NCBI GenBank assembly: GCA_027577415.1
Contig: JANBQS010000096.1
Coordinates: 1 to 36,876 of the forward strand
Origin: Coemansia sp. RSA 922
Lineage: Eukaryota > Kickxellomycota > Kickxellomycetes > Kickxellales > Kickxellaceae
Length of the DNA: 36,876 bases
Direction of reading: 5' to 3'
Positions 27,798 to 36,876 of this stretch are shown here, piece after piece. A program made the translations under genes and the position numbers. Under the pieces are notes generated by a model. It made no database searches. It saw only the letters and a list, made by a program, of their open reading frames with translations, and had not been told where the DNA came from. The stretch's first letter is position 1. Each line of letters starts with the position of its first letter.

Positions 27798-28571
27798 CTA
27801 CACAGGGTTAAACTCAAAGTATCTCGGGCACTTTTTGTTCGTTTTCATATGCCCAAGTTGTCCGCAGTTGCCACACCTAATAACCTCCTTCTTTGGCTTG
27901 TTGGGCTGCGGAAGTGAGAAAGTAGTCATATGGCTCTTTACCAAGTTCCTAGCATCTGCCTCCCTCGTACCTAGTGCGCGCTTCAAGTCCGACAAATGCA
28001 ATCTCGTCTCAGCCGGAAGGTCCACCATATGGTCCTCCCCGTTATCAAACAAGTCATCGCCCTCGTCCTCATTGGCGCTGCGGTTGTGAGCCAGGTTCTC
28101 GATAATACGGCGTTGTCGCAAGTACGCTTATATTACAGCCTGGTCGCGAATAACCTCTGTGCGCCACATAAGCTCGCCCGTATATGGAGACTGGACAGCA
28201 CGCCGGATAGCAAGTCCCTTCTTGTTCGTCATAACAAAATTCGCATGTGCAGTGATCTGAGACCCTTGCGGCGGAGCAAGACGTTGGCTGACTTCCATGG
28301 CAGTACCAGGGGCCACACGCGAGGGATCAATAGCCGACGCACACCGAGAAACAGCAGTATCGCTGTACCTGTTGTAGGTCTCGGGGACAATAGTGTTCTC
28401 GTCCGAGTACACGTATCCAAGCTTGGTAATATTCAGACGGGTCCACGAGTAACGCTGTCGGTTCCAAATAGACGTAATTTCATCCTTGTAGATCTGCTGC
28501 TGCTCTGCCACATTATACCTGTGAGCGCTCTTGGGCTGCGCCTTGACCTCAGTGAGCTTTTTCCTCGACAC
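27798..28571 (-). pseudogene. TAF1 (TFIID subunit 1) C-terminal fragment with in-frame stop
   Basis: Two blocks in the same frame are separated by one TAA at 28130-28128. The first has HRYNVAEQQQIYKDEITSIW, which matches the end of the TAF1 core domain, and later GELMWRTEVIRDQAVI. The reading then resumes AYLRQRRIIEN, so the stop replaces one residue inside the conserved VI-x-AYLR segment. The second block ends with the TAF1 zinc knuckle CGNCGQLGHMKTNKKCPRY and stops shortly after, as in TAF1 proteins without bromodomains. TAF1 scaffolds TFIID. Only about 256 codons are present; the large N-terminal core is missing and upstream sequence shows TAG in frame at 28580-28578. I infer a partial duplicate that is now a pseudogene. 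A sequencing error at the TAA cannot be excluded. Confidence 0.75.
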
Positions 28572-28788
28572 TCTTGCCTACTGGCAAAAAGGAGCCAGAT
28601 GTGACAGGCAGAGCGAGAGGACCATCAATCTCCTGATCACCCATTGGATCAGCTAGTGTCGTGCTTGTCACGTGTGACTGTATACTCTTTGTGTGTGGCT
28701 TCATCATCAGTAGCCTTCATCATTTTTCTCTTCTTGCGACTTTCAATTGAAGCCTTTTTTTCTACATCTCATCCTTTTTTTATTAGTA
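28572..28788 (+). promoter_or_regulatory. VPS51 promoter
   Basis: About 220 bases between the TAF1 fragment and VPS51. GTCACGTG, a CACGTG/CDEI-like site, lies at 28667-28674. GTATACTCTTT follows at about 28680. A T-rich leader runs directly to the ATG. Confidence 0.45.
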
Positions 28789-31700
28789 ATGTCTGATTCG
28801 GGAACTTCACCGGCTGCCAGTGAGCGTGGCAAGGCGCGAGAAAAACTGCGTGCATATTACAAAATTCAACCTCCGCAACCACAACAGCAGCAGCATCGAC
28901 CGCCTGCATCGAGCTCACTCAAGCAGCAGCTACAGCCACCACTGCGACGACCAGCAAAGACGCCTCCGCCCAACCACTTGGACATTGACACACAGGCATT
29001 TGATGCTCGCAAATACCTGAAAAAGGCTTTGCTTGAGCAAGGCGTAAGCGAGCTCTTGGCAACGGATATTCAACTAGTGAGCCAAGTACGACAGATCGAC
29101 GGCGATATGAAGACAATGGTCTACGAAAACTATAGCAAGTTTATTAGTGCGACCGAGACCATTGGCAAGATGAAGGCGGACGCTGATTTCATGGACGCCG
29201 AAATGGAGCGACTCTCACGACGCGTCAACGACATCTCATTGCGTACCGACTCTGTTAATGCACACTTTGCCCAGCGCCGTACGGCCATTGCACGGTTGAA
29301 CGAGGAACATCGAACACTGAAGCGATTGCAGTTTCTGTTTGACTTGCCCGATGAGCTCAATCGCTATATTAGCAAGGCGCAGTTCGTGGAGGCCGCCCGA
29401 GTTTGGGCTCGCACGTTGCCGCTTTTGGAGCATTACAGGCAGTTGGGCGTGTTTGTGGAAGTGGAAAAGGACGGGAAAGAGATTATGGCCAGCGTCGAGG
29501 CTACTATTTGGGCTCGGTGGAGGCATGAAGCGACTGGGTTGGCGGAGGGCGCTGAATGTGCCTCGCTGTTAGTACTGCTGCGTCCGGAGAGTACATCAGA
29601 GTTGTGGAAAGAGTATTTGGACATCCAGGGCGCTAAGAATCGTGCCGTGCGGAACCAGGCGCTCGACGGCTCGTATAAGTATCCAACGGTATGCGACCCT
29701 ACGCAGATGCATAGCGCAGATGAGCCGCTTGACCCTGTTGATCCGAGTGGTGGTGGGTCATCAGTCGTGCCTGCAGCTACCACGCCTACAGCGGGAACGA
29801 CGCGCTTGTCGTACTTTAATGACCATTATCTGCCAGCGTGGAGTAGCTTGGTTGTTGGATTTGCCTCGCAGTTTGTGTCTCCATCTGGTAGCGGGCTTCT
29901 GGATCAGACTACGGCGACTTTACAGCCACGCCATTCCATTGGCAATGGAGCACAGAGCGGCCGAACCATGTCGTTGCTTGAAGCTACCACCGAAGGTACA
30001 GTGGTAGGACTGTTGTCGCCACTGGTCGAAGACGGACAAGTTCCGCTAATGACGTCAGCAGCCGTAGCAGCAACAGCAGCTAATAGCACCACGCGGCGCG
30101 ATCAACTGGTAGTCGGGTGGCAGGCAATGAGCAGCAGCCAACTCAGCGAAGCGCAGCGGGCATTCGCAGAGCACATGAAAGAGTGGAGTACCGAGTATGA
30201 GTTTATTATCGATAGTCTGATCCACTTCCCGGACGACGCCACTCAGGCCAACGCTCCGGCGTACTTGGCTCAGGTAGATGAGCTGGTAGCGTATACCAGC
30301 AGATTCCCCATTTTGGCGCGTATCGGCGGACTGAATGAGTGTATGGAGCGAGTGGTCGCACAGTGGCAGCAGCGCTTGGTCGATGGCGCCTTGCACACTA
30401 TTGTGCGCGATATGATCGAGCGCCTTGAGTACTATTTTGATCCGTCCATAGATCAGATCGATGCTCCACAGGGCGTATCGACACCACTACAAGTGCCTGC
30501 TGTTGCCGGAGGTAACATGGGTAGTTTGCCACGTAATTCGGGTGTCATGGGCGGCCGCCATCAGCGCAATGCATCGGTTAAGAGTACGGGGTCGCAGACG
30601 TCGCACCCACCACCTGAGCACCAGCGCTCTGGATCCGTGCTATCAAACACCTGGACAGGTGGGATGCCGTCTACTATGGAGCGCCGAGGTGGCGGCCCAG
30701 ATCCTAGCTCGTCGCCCATGGGACTCGGAGCTACGCAGGGTCCAACCCCGCACTCGCCACTGCAGGTGGTAACGCAGCAGCCGCTGGCTAATGCCCGTGG
30801 TCTGGCTCATGCCCGCGCCGTGTCTTCGGCCTTTGAAGCGCTGGGGAATCCTCCTTCGGCTCCACTGACCGCCTCATCGTCGCTGTCACCGGCATTGGCG
30901 CCTTACCCAACCATGGGAGGAGGCCCCAGTAGTTCTCAGCGATTGGGTCGGGCCAGCACCGCTTCTGCCGCCACCGCCCGCCTGTTGGTCCACAACAACG
31001 CGGCTAGTGGTAGCCGTACTGGTGCATTGCGACGCACTCGTCACTTTAGATCGCACTCCAACGCTATTATCGATGGCGTGCACGAGTCTCCTGACGATGG
31101 GGGCCGGCCATCCTTACCCGAGGCTGACGTAGTTGGCGCTGCTAATATGCCTCCTCAATCACAGCAATTGCGCCGCTCGTTATCGCTCCATCGAAACTCT
31201 ACCTTGGCGGTGCGCAGGTATCGTCCGTGGCTAGTAAACACAGTAAACCGAAATGCCCCACTCCACGTGTTTCTAGCCGACGTGGAGAGCTGGCTCATTC
31301 AGCAAGTGCTTGAGCGCGTCAACCCACTGCTCGAGACTGTTGTCCAGCATTATCTGGATATCGAAGCTAGTCAAATGCTGGACGAAGATGACGAAGACTA
31401 TAGACCATCGACAGGCTTGGTATTGCAGAGTGCTACGAGGATGCGCCAAACTTTTATCAAGACCTTGGACCGCTGCTTGAATACCTGGATGAGTAGCTGG
31501 ATACCCGACGCATTTCTCTACGCTTCATTGGCTAACCCCATTCACGGTACGCGTAGCTACGTTGAGCAAGCTATTGCCCAGTCGCCGATGGCCCAATTCG
31601 GCATCAGTACGCTTAGCGATCCAGTATCCAGCCTGTTGCTGGCCCGGTTTGCTGTCGATTTTGAGTTGACGCTGACGCAGAGCATTTACCAGTTGTGCGA

Positions 31701-33066
31701 GCATGGTATTTCGATACTGCCGGATGAAAATCTAGGCGGTGGGGCGTCGAAACAGGCAGGCCTTAATAGTACGTTGAGCTCAGCGGATGTGTCGACAAGC
31801 AACTTGCTGACTAGTTTTCCTGCGCGTAACAACGATTCCTCTGGCGAGCCGCCTCTGTCGTCGGACCGTGTTTACTCGATCACTGCATCTTTGGCTGCTG
31901 CTCGTAACGACTCGATGGCTAGTGCTACCAGTAGACGAGGCACGTTTGCTACCACTGGCGGTGTAAAGTCAACCGGCGGCGTGCTAAACACACATCGCGC
32001 AGAACATGCTGCCAAGTGGCATGGAGTGGCAGAAAAGCTGGTCAAGCATTTTGTGATGACTGTTGGGCAAGACATTTCGTCCGACTATCTCAACATGCAC
32101 CCCTACGACCCCTTCAACCGCATTGCCCTTGACGATACTGCCATTGGTCGCCGTATCTCGACGTATTCTGCTACATCTTCTGTGGATTTGGTTCCACAAA
32201 CGGTAGTTTCATCGGTGAGCGACGTGTGGCTGAGCATATGTCGCTGGATGAAGCAGGTCGAGGACGATACTAACGCCCTGTTCTACGACCCGGTGTTCTC
32301 GGCTACTATCAAGGCGTTGGAGGCGTATCAGACTGGTGCGCACAAGAGTGAGCATACCTCCGACTATCAATCGCCGTTATCGACATATCCGACTCAGCAG
32401 CAGCAGGCTATTGGCGGGTTCACGGGCGCCAACGCCCTACGTCTAGGCGTCAGTAATGACAAACCGTCGCTATCAGCACCCAAGCAGTCTACTGGGTACA
32501 ATCCGCTGTTGCACGCACACATCCTATCGAACATCGATCGACTATTCGCCGAGCGTGTGGACATATTCCCTAAGCGCATCACATCGTTGGCGTCTGGGCA
32601 GATTCTGTTTCATCTAGCCATGCAGATTATCAAATCTGCCATTGAGGCTCTGAGGCTAAACCCGGGTGTACTGCGGACCGTGACAGAGTTCCAACAGGTC
32701 GTTGTGGACTCGGCGTTTATTCGGTCTTGGATGCTGAGGTATGCTGGAGTAGTACCCAATCTTAAACATCCCTCTGTGGCTCCAGTGATAGGACAGCCGC
32801 AGCAGCAAGAACAGTTGGCGTTTGGCGAGCAACGTCGACGGTCTGCTCTGGCTTCTTCTAGCAACGCCAGTCTCGCTGCGTCGGCGGCTGCCTCGTCCTC
32901 GGTTAATGAGCGTGATGCGCAGGCGATACAAAATCTCATCGATGACTTGATTAGCTCTGCGAAGGCTTGTGCTGCGGAGCAAGTCTTGCCTGACTCAAAG
33001 CTTGTAGACAAAGTCGTTCGTAATGCCTGGATGTCTGTATACTTTGCTTACGATATGACGGGATGA
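28789..33066 (+). CDS. VPS51: VPS51, subunit of the GARP/EARP tethering complex
   Basis: 1425 residues from the ATG at 28789; the earlier open frame begins with a non-ATG codon in the T-rich leader. Family role: VPS51 binds a SNARE and joins VPS52-53-54 to tether endosome-derived vesicles at the trans-Golgi. The hallmark N-terminal region is at about 71-155 (FDARKYLKKAL, IDGDMKTMVYENYSKFISAT, TIGKMKADADFMDAEMERL), followed by LKRLQFLFDLPDEL and conserved helical sequence to about 300. A P/Q-rich N-terminus precedes it. Long Ser/Gly/Pro-rich insertions (about 320-450 and 560-800) separate further helical parts such as RPWLVNTVNRNAPLHVFLADVESWL-type blocks. It is much longer than human VPS51 (about 780) because of these insertions. 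No intron is needed. Confidence 0.9.
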   Translation: MSDSGTSPAASERGKAREKLRAYYKIQPPQPQQQQHRPPASSSLKQQLQPPLRRPAKTPPPNHLDIDTQAFDARKYLKKALLEQGVSELLATDIQLVSQVRQIDGDMKTMVYENYSKFISATETIGKMKADADFMDAEMERLSRRVNDISLRTDSVNAHFAQRRTAIARLNEEHRTLKRLQFLFDLPDELNRYISKAQFVEAARVWARTLPLLEHYRQLGVFVEVEKDGKEIMASVEATIWARWRHEATGLAEGAECASLLVLLRPESTSELWKEYLDIQGAKNRAVRNQALDGSYKYPTVCDPTQMHSADEPLDPVDPSGGGSSVVPAATTPTAGTTRLSYFNDHYLPAWSSLVVGFASQFVSPSGSGLLDQTTATLQPRHSIGNGAQSGRTMSLLEATTEGTVVGLLSPLVEDGQVPLMTSAAVAATAANSTTRRDQLVVGWQAMSSSQLSEAQRAFAEHMKEWSTEYEFIIDSLIHFPDDATQANAPAYLAQVDELVAYTSRFPILARIGGLNECMERVVAQWQQRLVDGALHTIVRDMIERLEYYFDPSIDQIDAPQGVSTPLQVPAVAGGNMGSLPRNSGVMGGRHQRNASVKSTGSQTSHPPPEHQRSGSVLSNTWTGGMPSTMERRGGGPDPSSSPMGLGATQGPTPHSPLQVVTQQPLANARGLAHARAVSSAFEALGNPPSAPLTASSSLSPALAPYPTMGGGPSSSQRLGRASTASAATARLLVHNNAASGSRTGALRRTRHFRSHSNAIIDGVHESPDDGGRPSLPEADVVGAANMPPQSQQLRRSLSLHRNSTLAVRRYRPWLVNTVNRNAPLHVFLADVESWLIQQVLERVNPLLETVVQHYLDIEASQMLDEDDEDYRPSTGLVLQSATRMRQTFIKTLDRCLNTWMSSWIPDAFLYASLANPIHGTRSYVEQAIAQSPMAQFGISTLSDPVSSLLLARFAVDFELTLTQSIYQLCEHGISILPDENLGGGASKQAGLNSTLSSADVSTSNLLTSFPARNNDSSGEPPLSSDRVYSITASLAAARNDSMASATSRRGTFATTGGVKSTGGVLNTHRAEHAAKWHGVAEKLVKHFVMTVGQDISSDYLNMHPYDPFNRIALDDTAIGRRISTYSATSSVDLVPQTVVSSVSDVWLSICRWMKQVEDDTNALFYDPVFSATIKALEAYQTGAHKSEHTSDYQSPLSTYPTQQQQAIGGFTGANALRLGVSNDKPSLSAPKQSTGYNPLLHAHILSNIDRLFAERVDIFPKRITSLASGQILFHLAMQIIKSAIEALRLNPGVLRTVTEFQQVVVDSAFIRSWMLRYAGVVPNLKHPSVAPVIGQPQQQEQLAFGEQRRRSALASSSNASLAASAAASSSVNERDAQAIQNLIDDLISSAKACAAEQVLPDSKLVDKVVRNAWMSVYFAYDMTG

Positions 33067-33224
33067 ATATAAAGCAAACATAATTTTATTTTAACAGAGT
33101 ACGTTAAATAATATAAGAATTATGTATATGACAAAATACTGAATTGAACCGATTACTAAAGACTAAGAAATGTTGAAATAAATAAAAACGAAATAACAAG
33201 TGAGGAATAAAAATTATCTTTTTC
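33067..33224. terminator. Short convergent 3' region
   Basis: 158 AT-rich bases between the stops of VPS51 and the DUF3020-like gene. Multiple AATAAA-like sequences (for example AATAAATAAAAAC at about 33176-33190) could serve polyadenylation on either strand. Confidence 0.4.
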
Positions 33225-35366
33225 TTACGAGTAGTTTTGGAACTGGACGTTATCCGACAATACGTTGACGTTGAACGAAGGCGACTGTACCATATTGCGA
33301 CGCAAATGATGAGCGTCAGCACCACCTGGCTGCTGCGATTGCTCAGAGTTGGTAATAAATCCGTGGGCATCGGATAAGTGCTGTGAATCGGTATACGGCT
33401 TACCAGATACAAGTGGTGCGACCGACGATGAGGTGGAGACAGCTGCGGCAGCAGCAGCTACTGCAGCTAAACGATCGACTGGTGCGTGGTTATTGACGGA
33501 CTCTGTTGCATCTGGGTTAGACTCGGTCATACTCTGCTGTGGGCCGAGCTGTCTCATCGAAAACAGATTGTTGGCGACGTTGTTCAACGAAGGTGACGTG
33601 GATGTCCCTGGATACCCGTAAAGGTAGCCATTATTTGTTGACGAGGATCCTCCTTCCATCCTAGTCGACGCAGAAGAGTTGCCTACCGCTGCGGCAGCTG
33701 CTGCTGCAACGGCGGCTGCCATTGACGAGAAATCTGGTTCGGCGCCAGAGTCAGCGTTATCGTTTTGCTGAGTAAGGTTGTCACTGGAATCCGGCGCAGA
33801 GACGACCATAGAGCCGTTGGCAATGGGGTTGACCATATTAAGCGCAGCAATGGCCGATGTCTGCGCTGTCGACGACGATGTGGGCGCAGTAGCTGAAGAC
33901 TCTACACCAGGGAGGGAATTGGACGAGACTACCGAGTAGACTGGCTGATGGTCTACCGCGTGCAAAGTATACTGGGACTGACCGAATCCTAGAGTCTCTG
34001 TAGGTGTCGATGGCGATGAATGCGACTGCCCGTTAGACATCTCGGCCGAGCTGGCATTTGCTTCCCAGGTTGGAACTGACTCCTGGTAATACGGATAAAT
34101 GTTCTGAGCCGGTGCTTGCGGGAGTTGGAATGAGCTGGACAGATCGGCCACTGCTGCAGCGGCGGCGGCTGCAGCGGCTGCTGCTGCTGCTGAGGCTGGG
34201 TCCCTGGATGACGGTACTTGTGCTGGCTGGTGGGAAGGCACAGAGTGTGTCGGCATAGCATGTGAGGCTTGGCCTTGTTGCTGGGCTTGTTGTTGCTGCT
34301 GCTGCGAATGCATATACGACTGGGACTGAGTAGCATAGAGCGACTGAGCGGTAGGCTGAGCAGGGTCTACGCCCTGAGATGGCAGGAGACGACCTGGATA
34401 CAATGGACTGATAAACTTGAATCCGCTGTAGATATCCGCCGATGGAAGCGCACCCGATGCACCAGTCATAAAGTTATGAGCTAACTGGTGGTCGCCATGC
34501 TGAGCCTGTTGCTGTTGATGGTGGTGCTGCTGCTGCTGATGTTGATGCTGGTGGTGAGCGTATCCGTGCGCCTGGGGTAGATAGTTGCCGTGTTGCTGCT
34601 GTTGCATATGCTGCTGATGAGGATGACCACCATGATGCGAGTGTCCATGGTGAGCAACGCTACCGTTCTCGCCGTAATGCTGTTGGTGCTGGCTCTGCTG
34701 ATGTCCGTGGTGTTGCGACGGGTCGTACACGTTACTGCCTGTCATCATGGCATACGATGTGCTGAAGCCCATGACATGGTCAGAACTGCCACCACTGGGG
34801 CCGCCCATATGGATAGGGAACGGGTGAACGGTACTCCGCGACCTCGTAATAGCACCACCATGACCGCCGAACCCCATCTCCATAGACGTCGGACTACCCA
34901 TCGGGCTACCCATCGGTGCAGGTATCGAACCACTACCGCCTTTCATTACCTCGCGCAACCGACGACGTTCTAGTCTACGGAATATCTCTGACTGAATCCA
35001 AGCCTCCCGCTCAGGCGTAGGATCCTTGCCAAACCTAATCCTTGCCTGACGGTAGACGCGGCAACGCAAGTCATTGAGACGGTTCTTCTCGGCGTTCTCC
35101 GTACGCCATCTCCGCATGCGCTCGGATACCTCGGCCTTGCTTTTAGGAGCGCGACGGTCAGACTTTTTGTTTGACTTTGACGGCGTCGAAGGATCAGAGT
35201 CCGTCTCGTGCGAGGCCTGAGACATCGTCGACGTGTGCAGAGAGTCGTCCTTGAGTAATAGTCCACCGGTACGTGCATCCAAGTAAGGGTTCTGACCCAA
35301 AGGGTCGGGAAGCTGAGGGTACCCATTGGCGTCCGACGAAAAAAAGGCAAAGGGATTCTGGTTCAT
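33225..35366 (-). CDS. DUF3020-like, Q/H/Ala-rich putative transcriptional regulator
   Basis: 713 residues. Residues about 78-140 form a basic block, SERMRRWRTENAEKNRLNDL followed by RCRVYRQARIRFG and AWIQSEIFRRLERRR. I recognise this as the fungal DUF3020 type, recalled from memory rather than searched. After it come a Gly/Met/Ser-rich part and long Gln/His-rich tracts (about 215-300 and 350-380). A poly-Ala run of about 14 residues follows (about 400), with two more Ala tracts near 550 and 630. Such composition is typical of fungal transcription regulators, so a nuclear role is likely, but DNA binding is not shown. It is convergent with VPS51 and has a long upstream region. Confidence 0.75.
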   Translation of the reverse strand: MNQNPFAFFSSDANGYPQLPDPLGQNPYLDARTGGLLLKDDSLHTSTMSQASHETDSDPSTPSKSNKKSDRRAPKSKAEVSERMRRWRTENAEKNRLNDLRCRVYRQARIRFGKDPTPEREAWIQSEIFRRLERRRLREVMKGGSGSIPAPMGSPMGSPTSMEMGFGGHGGAITRSRSTVHPFPIHMGGPSGGSSDHVMGFSTSYAMMTGSNVYDPSQHHGHQQSQHQQHYGENGSVAHHGHSHHGGHPHQQHMQQQQHGNYLPQAHGYAHHQHQHQQQQHHHQQQQAQHGDHQLAHNFMTGASGALPSADIYSGFKFISPLYPGRLLPSQGVDPAQPTAQSLYATQSQSYMHSQQQQQQAQQQGQASHAMPTHSVPSHQPAQVPSSRDPASAAAAAAAAAAAAAVADLSSSFQLPQAPAQNIYPYYQESVPTWEANASSAEMSNGQSHSSPSTPTETLGFGQSQYTLHAVDHQPVYSVVSSNSLPGVESSATAPTSSSTAQTSAIAALNMVNPIANGSMVVSAPDSSDNLTQQNDNADSGAEPDFSSMAAAVAAAAAAAVGNSSASTRMEGGSSSTNNGYLYGYPGTSTSPSLNNVANNLFSMRQLGPQQSMTESNPDATESVNNHAPVDRLAAVAAAAAAVSTSSSVAPLVSGKPYTDSQHLSDAHGFITNSEQSQQPGGADAHHLRRNMVQSPSFNVNVLSDNVQFQNYS

Positions 35367-36876
35367 CCTTGGTTACGAAACTGGCTGAAAAAAGTGCTGA
35401 AGTGAATGGAAAAATATGCGACTTGTCTATAAGAGTACAACAAGAATAAAGAGTGACCAAAAAATAATGAAAACGCGGCGGACGATTAGATGTGTATCGA
35501 GAAATGAAGGGACTGTAAACCCAAGAAATAAGAGGGCAAGTCAGATATATAGAGAAATTGGAAGGGAGAAGTGAAAAAAAAAAAAAAAAAAAAAAGTAAA
35601 CAGACAAGAGTGCAAGTTGTAAAAGCGGAGCTGGAACTGAGATGGATCCGAAAAAAGTGTAAAAATAGAATTAAACAAATCTTCAGACAAGATTTAAACA
35701 CCGCAAAGTGGTTTGAAGCGCCAATGATAGATGTGCAAGCAACAGAATAAAACTCTGTGAATATAACGAAAAAATATCGACAAAGGATGTGTAAATAAAA
35801 ATCCTGACTAAAAGATGGTGAAGCAGATATTTGTGGATGGACGAAAAAAAAATCCTGGTGCATACGAGAGGCGTAACCCCCGGTATAATAAATACGAGCT
35901 TCGGGATTGACCCAGCCTCAGATGTACAGCAAAAGAGGGAATAGCAAGAGTGCAGGTAATAGGCAACTTTGCAGTACTTTTTTGTGTTTGAATATTTGTG
36001 TACCTGTAGCAAATGGAGCTCGATGCATGCATACGGCCAGACAGTACACCAGGGCAGTACGTGGGTGAAAGGGAGCGTCCCACGCATCGCCCTTTGCAAG
36101 AAATGGCCAAGAAGGGAGTCAGAACTCATGCATAACAGAGTAAATCTACCATGTCACTCTCCCTCCCCAAGTTTGAAGTGGTGGGAGAGAGTCACAAAGT
36201 ACGCTGCAGCTGTCATTTAGGCAATGGGAATAAGAGGATGACGGCAACGATTGGCTAGTGTGGTTTTAGGGGATGTCGGGGCACAGGGGTTCTAGGAAAA
36301 GGGGGAGGAAGCGCCTGAAATGCGCTGAGGGGGTGTTGTTGTCTGCAAAATATTGTGCTCGTTTGAGCTTTGTGCCAGCCAATAAAGATATAGAAAAATA
36401 AGCGGCCTAAGCGCGCGTAGGAAGCAAGCGCAGCTAAACAACAACAACAACATCGCCCAATTCAATCGATAGGCTGGCAATCGGCTGCAAATCATGATGG
36501 ACAATATATAGAGTACGTTACCTTGAACTGTGATGTCGCTATACAAGCACCTTGGCCGGCCAAATAAAAATAGTAATACGGGACTTGACGGCGGATACGC
36601 GTCGCAAAGAGGTACGCGTCAGAAGTTACGGCTTTATCGAGCGTGCGAGTGTGTCAGAAGTGCGGGAATAAATAATAAAGGGGGAGTTTAAAAAAAAAGC
36701 AAGTAAGCGCCGTTATAAAAGTTATTGCTCTAGCTAGAATCGTAGGGACGTGAGCATCACGGAGCAGACAAATTTGAGAATAAAAACAAAAAGAAAAAAT
36801 TATGTCAGTAGAAATACTATTTTTTTGGTTGCGCCGGAGAGGGAAAAAGAGGACTCGAGCAGTTAAGAACAGATCC
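35367..36876 (-). promoter_or_regulatory. Long upstream region of the DUF3020-like gene
   Basis: 1.5 kb with no supported gene. A run of about 20 A lies at about 35575-35595 (T-rich on the gene strand, leader-like). Two ACGCGT (MluI cell-cycle box) sites lie at 36597-36602 and 36614-36619. Short frames here have no domain. It may be a long 5' leader and promoter, or may also serve a gene beyond the right edge. Confidence 0.45.

Noticed and set aside
28580..28660. Short frame starting MGDQEIDGPLALPV that overlaps the TAF1 fragment in another frame
   Set aside because: It would need a frameshift in an A5 run to join the TAF1 frame and does not resemble the TAF1 sequence expected before HRYNVAE.
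1..36876. CRISPR arrays, integron or phage-like systems
   Set aside because: No regularly spaced repeats, no bacterial-type operons or ribosome binding sites; all genes are eukaryotic in style.

Overview
This window looks like nuclear DNA of an early-diverging fungus. The genes are long, mostly intron-free reading frames with pyrimidine-rich leaders. They include fungal-type proteins: D-arabinono-1,4-lactone oxidase, a full ABCC transporter, the GARP subunit VPS51 and a DUF3020-like regulator. The tandem F-box-like family and the gene style suggest Kickxellomycotina (Coemansia/Linderina-like), but that assignment is inference. No bacterial operons, CRISPR arrays or tRNA genes were seen.

Left part (1-9300): a decayed LINE-type retrotransposon on the minus strand, carrying the end of ORF1, an A-rich spacer, an AP-endonuclease and the start of the reverse transcriptase. 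It runs off the left edge. Its 5' end abuts the C-terminal quarter of an F-box-like gene. Two intact paralogues of that gene follow in tandem (3128-4798, 5240-6919), then a more diverged third copy (7583-9283). The first units share about 2.1 kb periodicity that includes matching promoter and 3' flanks.

Middle part (9600-21300): two D-arabinono-1,4-lactone oxidase paralogues face each other as inverted repeats about 7 kb apart (9605-11062 plus; 18215-19672 minus). Their 5' thirds are almost identical, while their centres have diverged. Between them lie a DONSON-like replication factor (to 13263) and an ABCC-type transporter (13774-18111). The second oxidase is divergent from a signal-anchored sphingomyelinase-like phosphodiesterase (20100-21287).

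Right-centre part (21300-28700): a gene-poor zone with one small hypothetical gene, a two-stop relic of an orphan family whose larger member sits at 24641-26211, a possible four-exon gene at 23513-23996 found only by following splice sites, and a C-terminal fragment of TAF1 broken by an in-frame stop.

Right part (28789-36876): VPS51, unusually long at 1425 residues, and a convergent Q/H/A-rich DUF3020-like regulator with a 1.5 kb upstream region.

The genes do not form one pathway. The main interest is genome dynamics: tandem and inverted duplication, apparent gene conversion, retrotransposon insertion and pseudogenisation. There is also a DONSON homologue in a fungus and lineage-specific orphan families.
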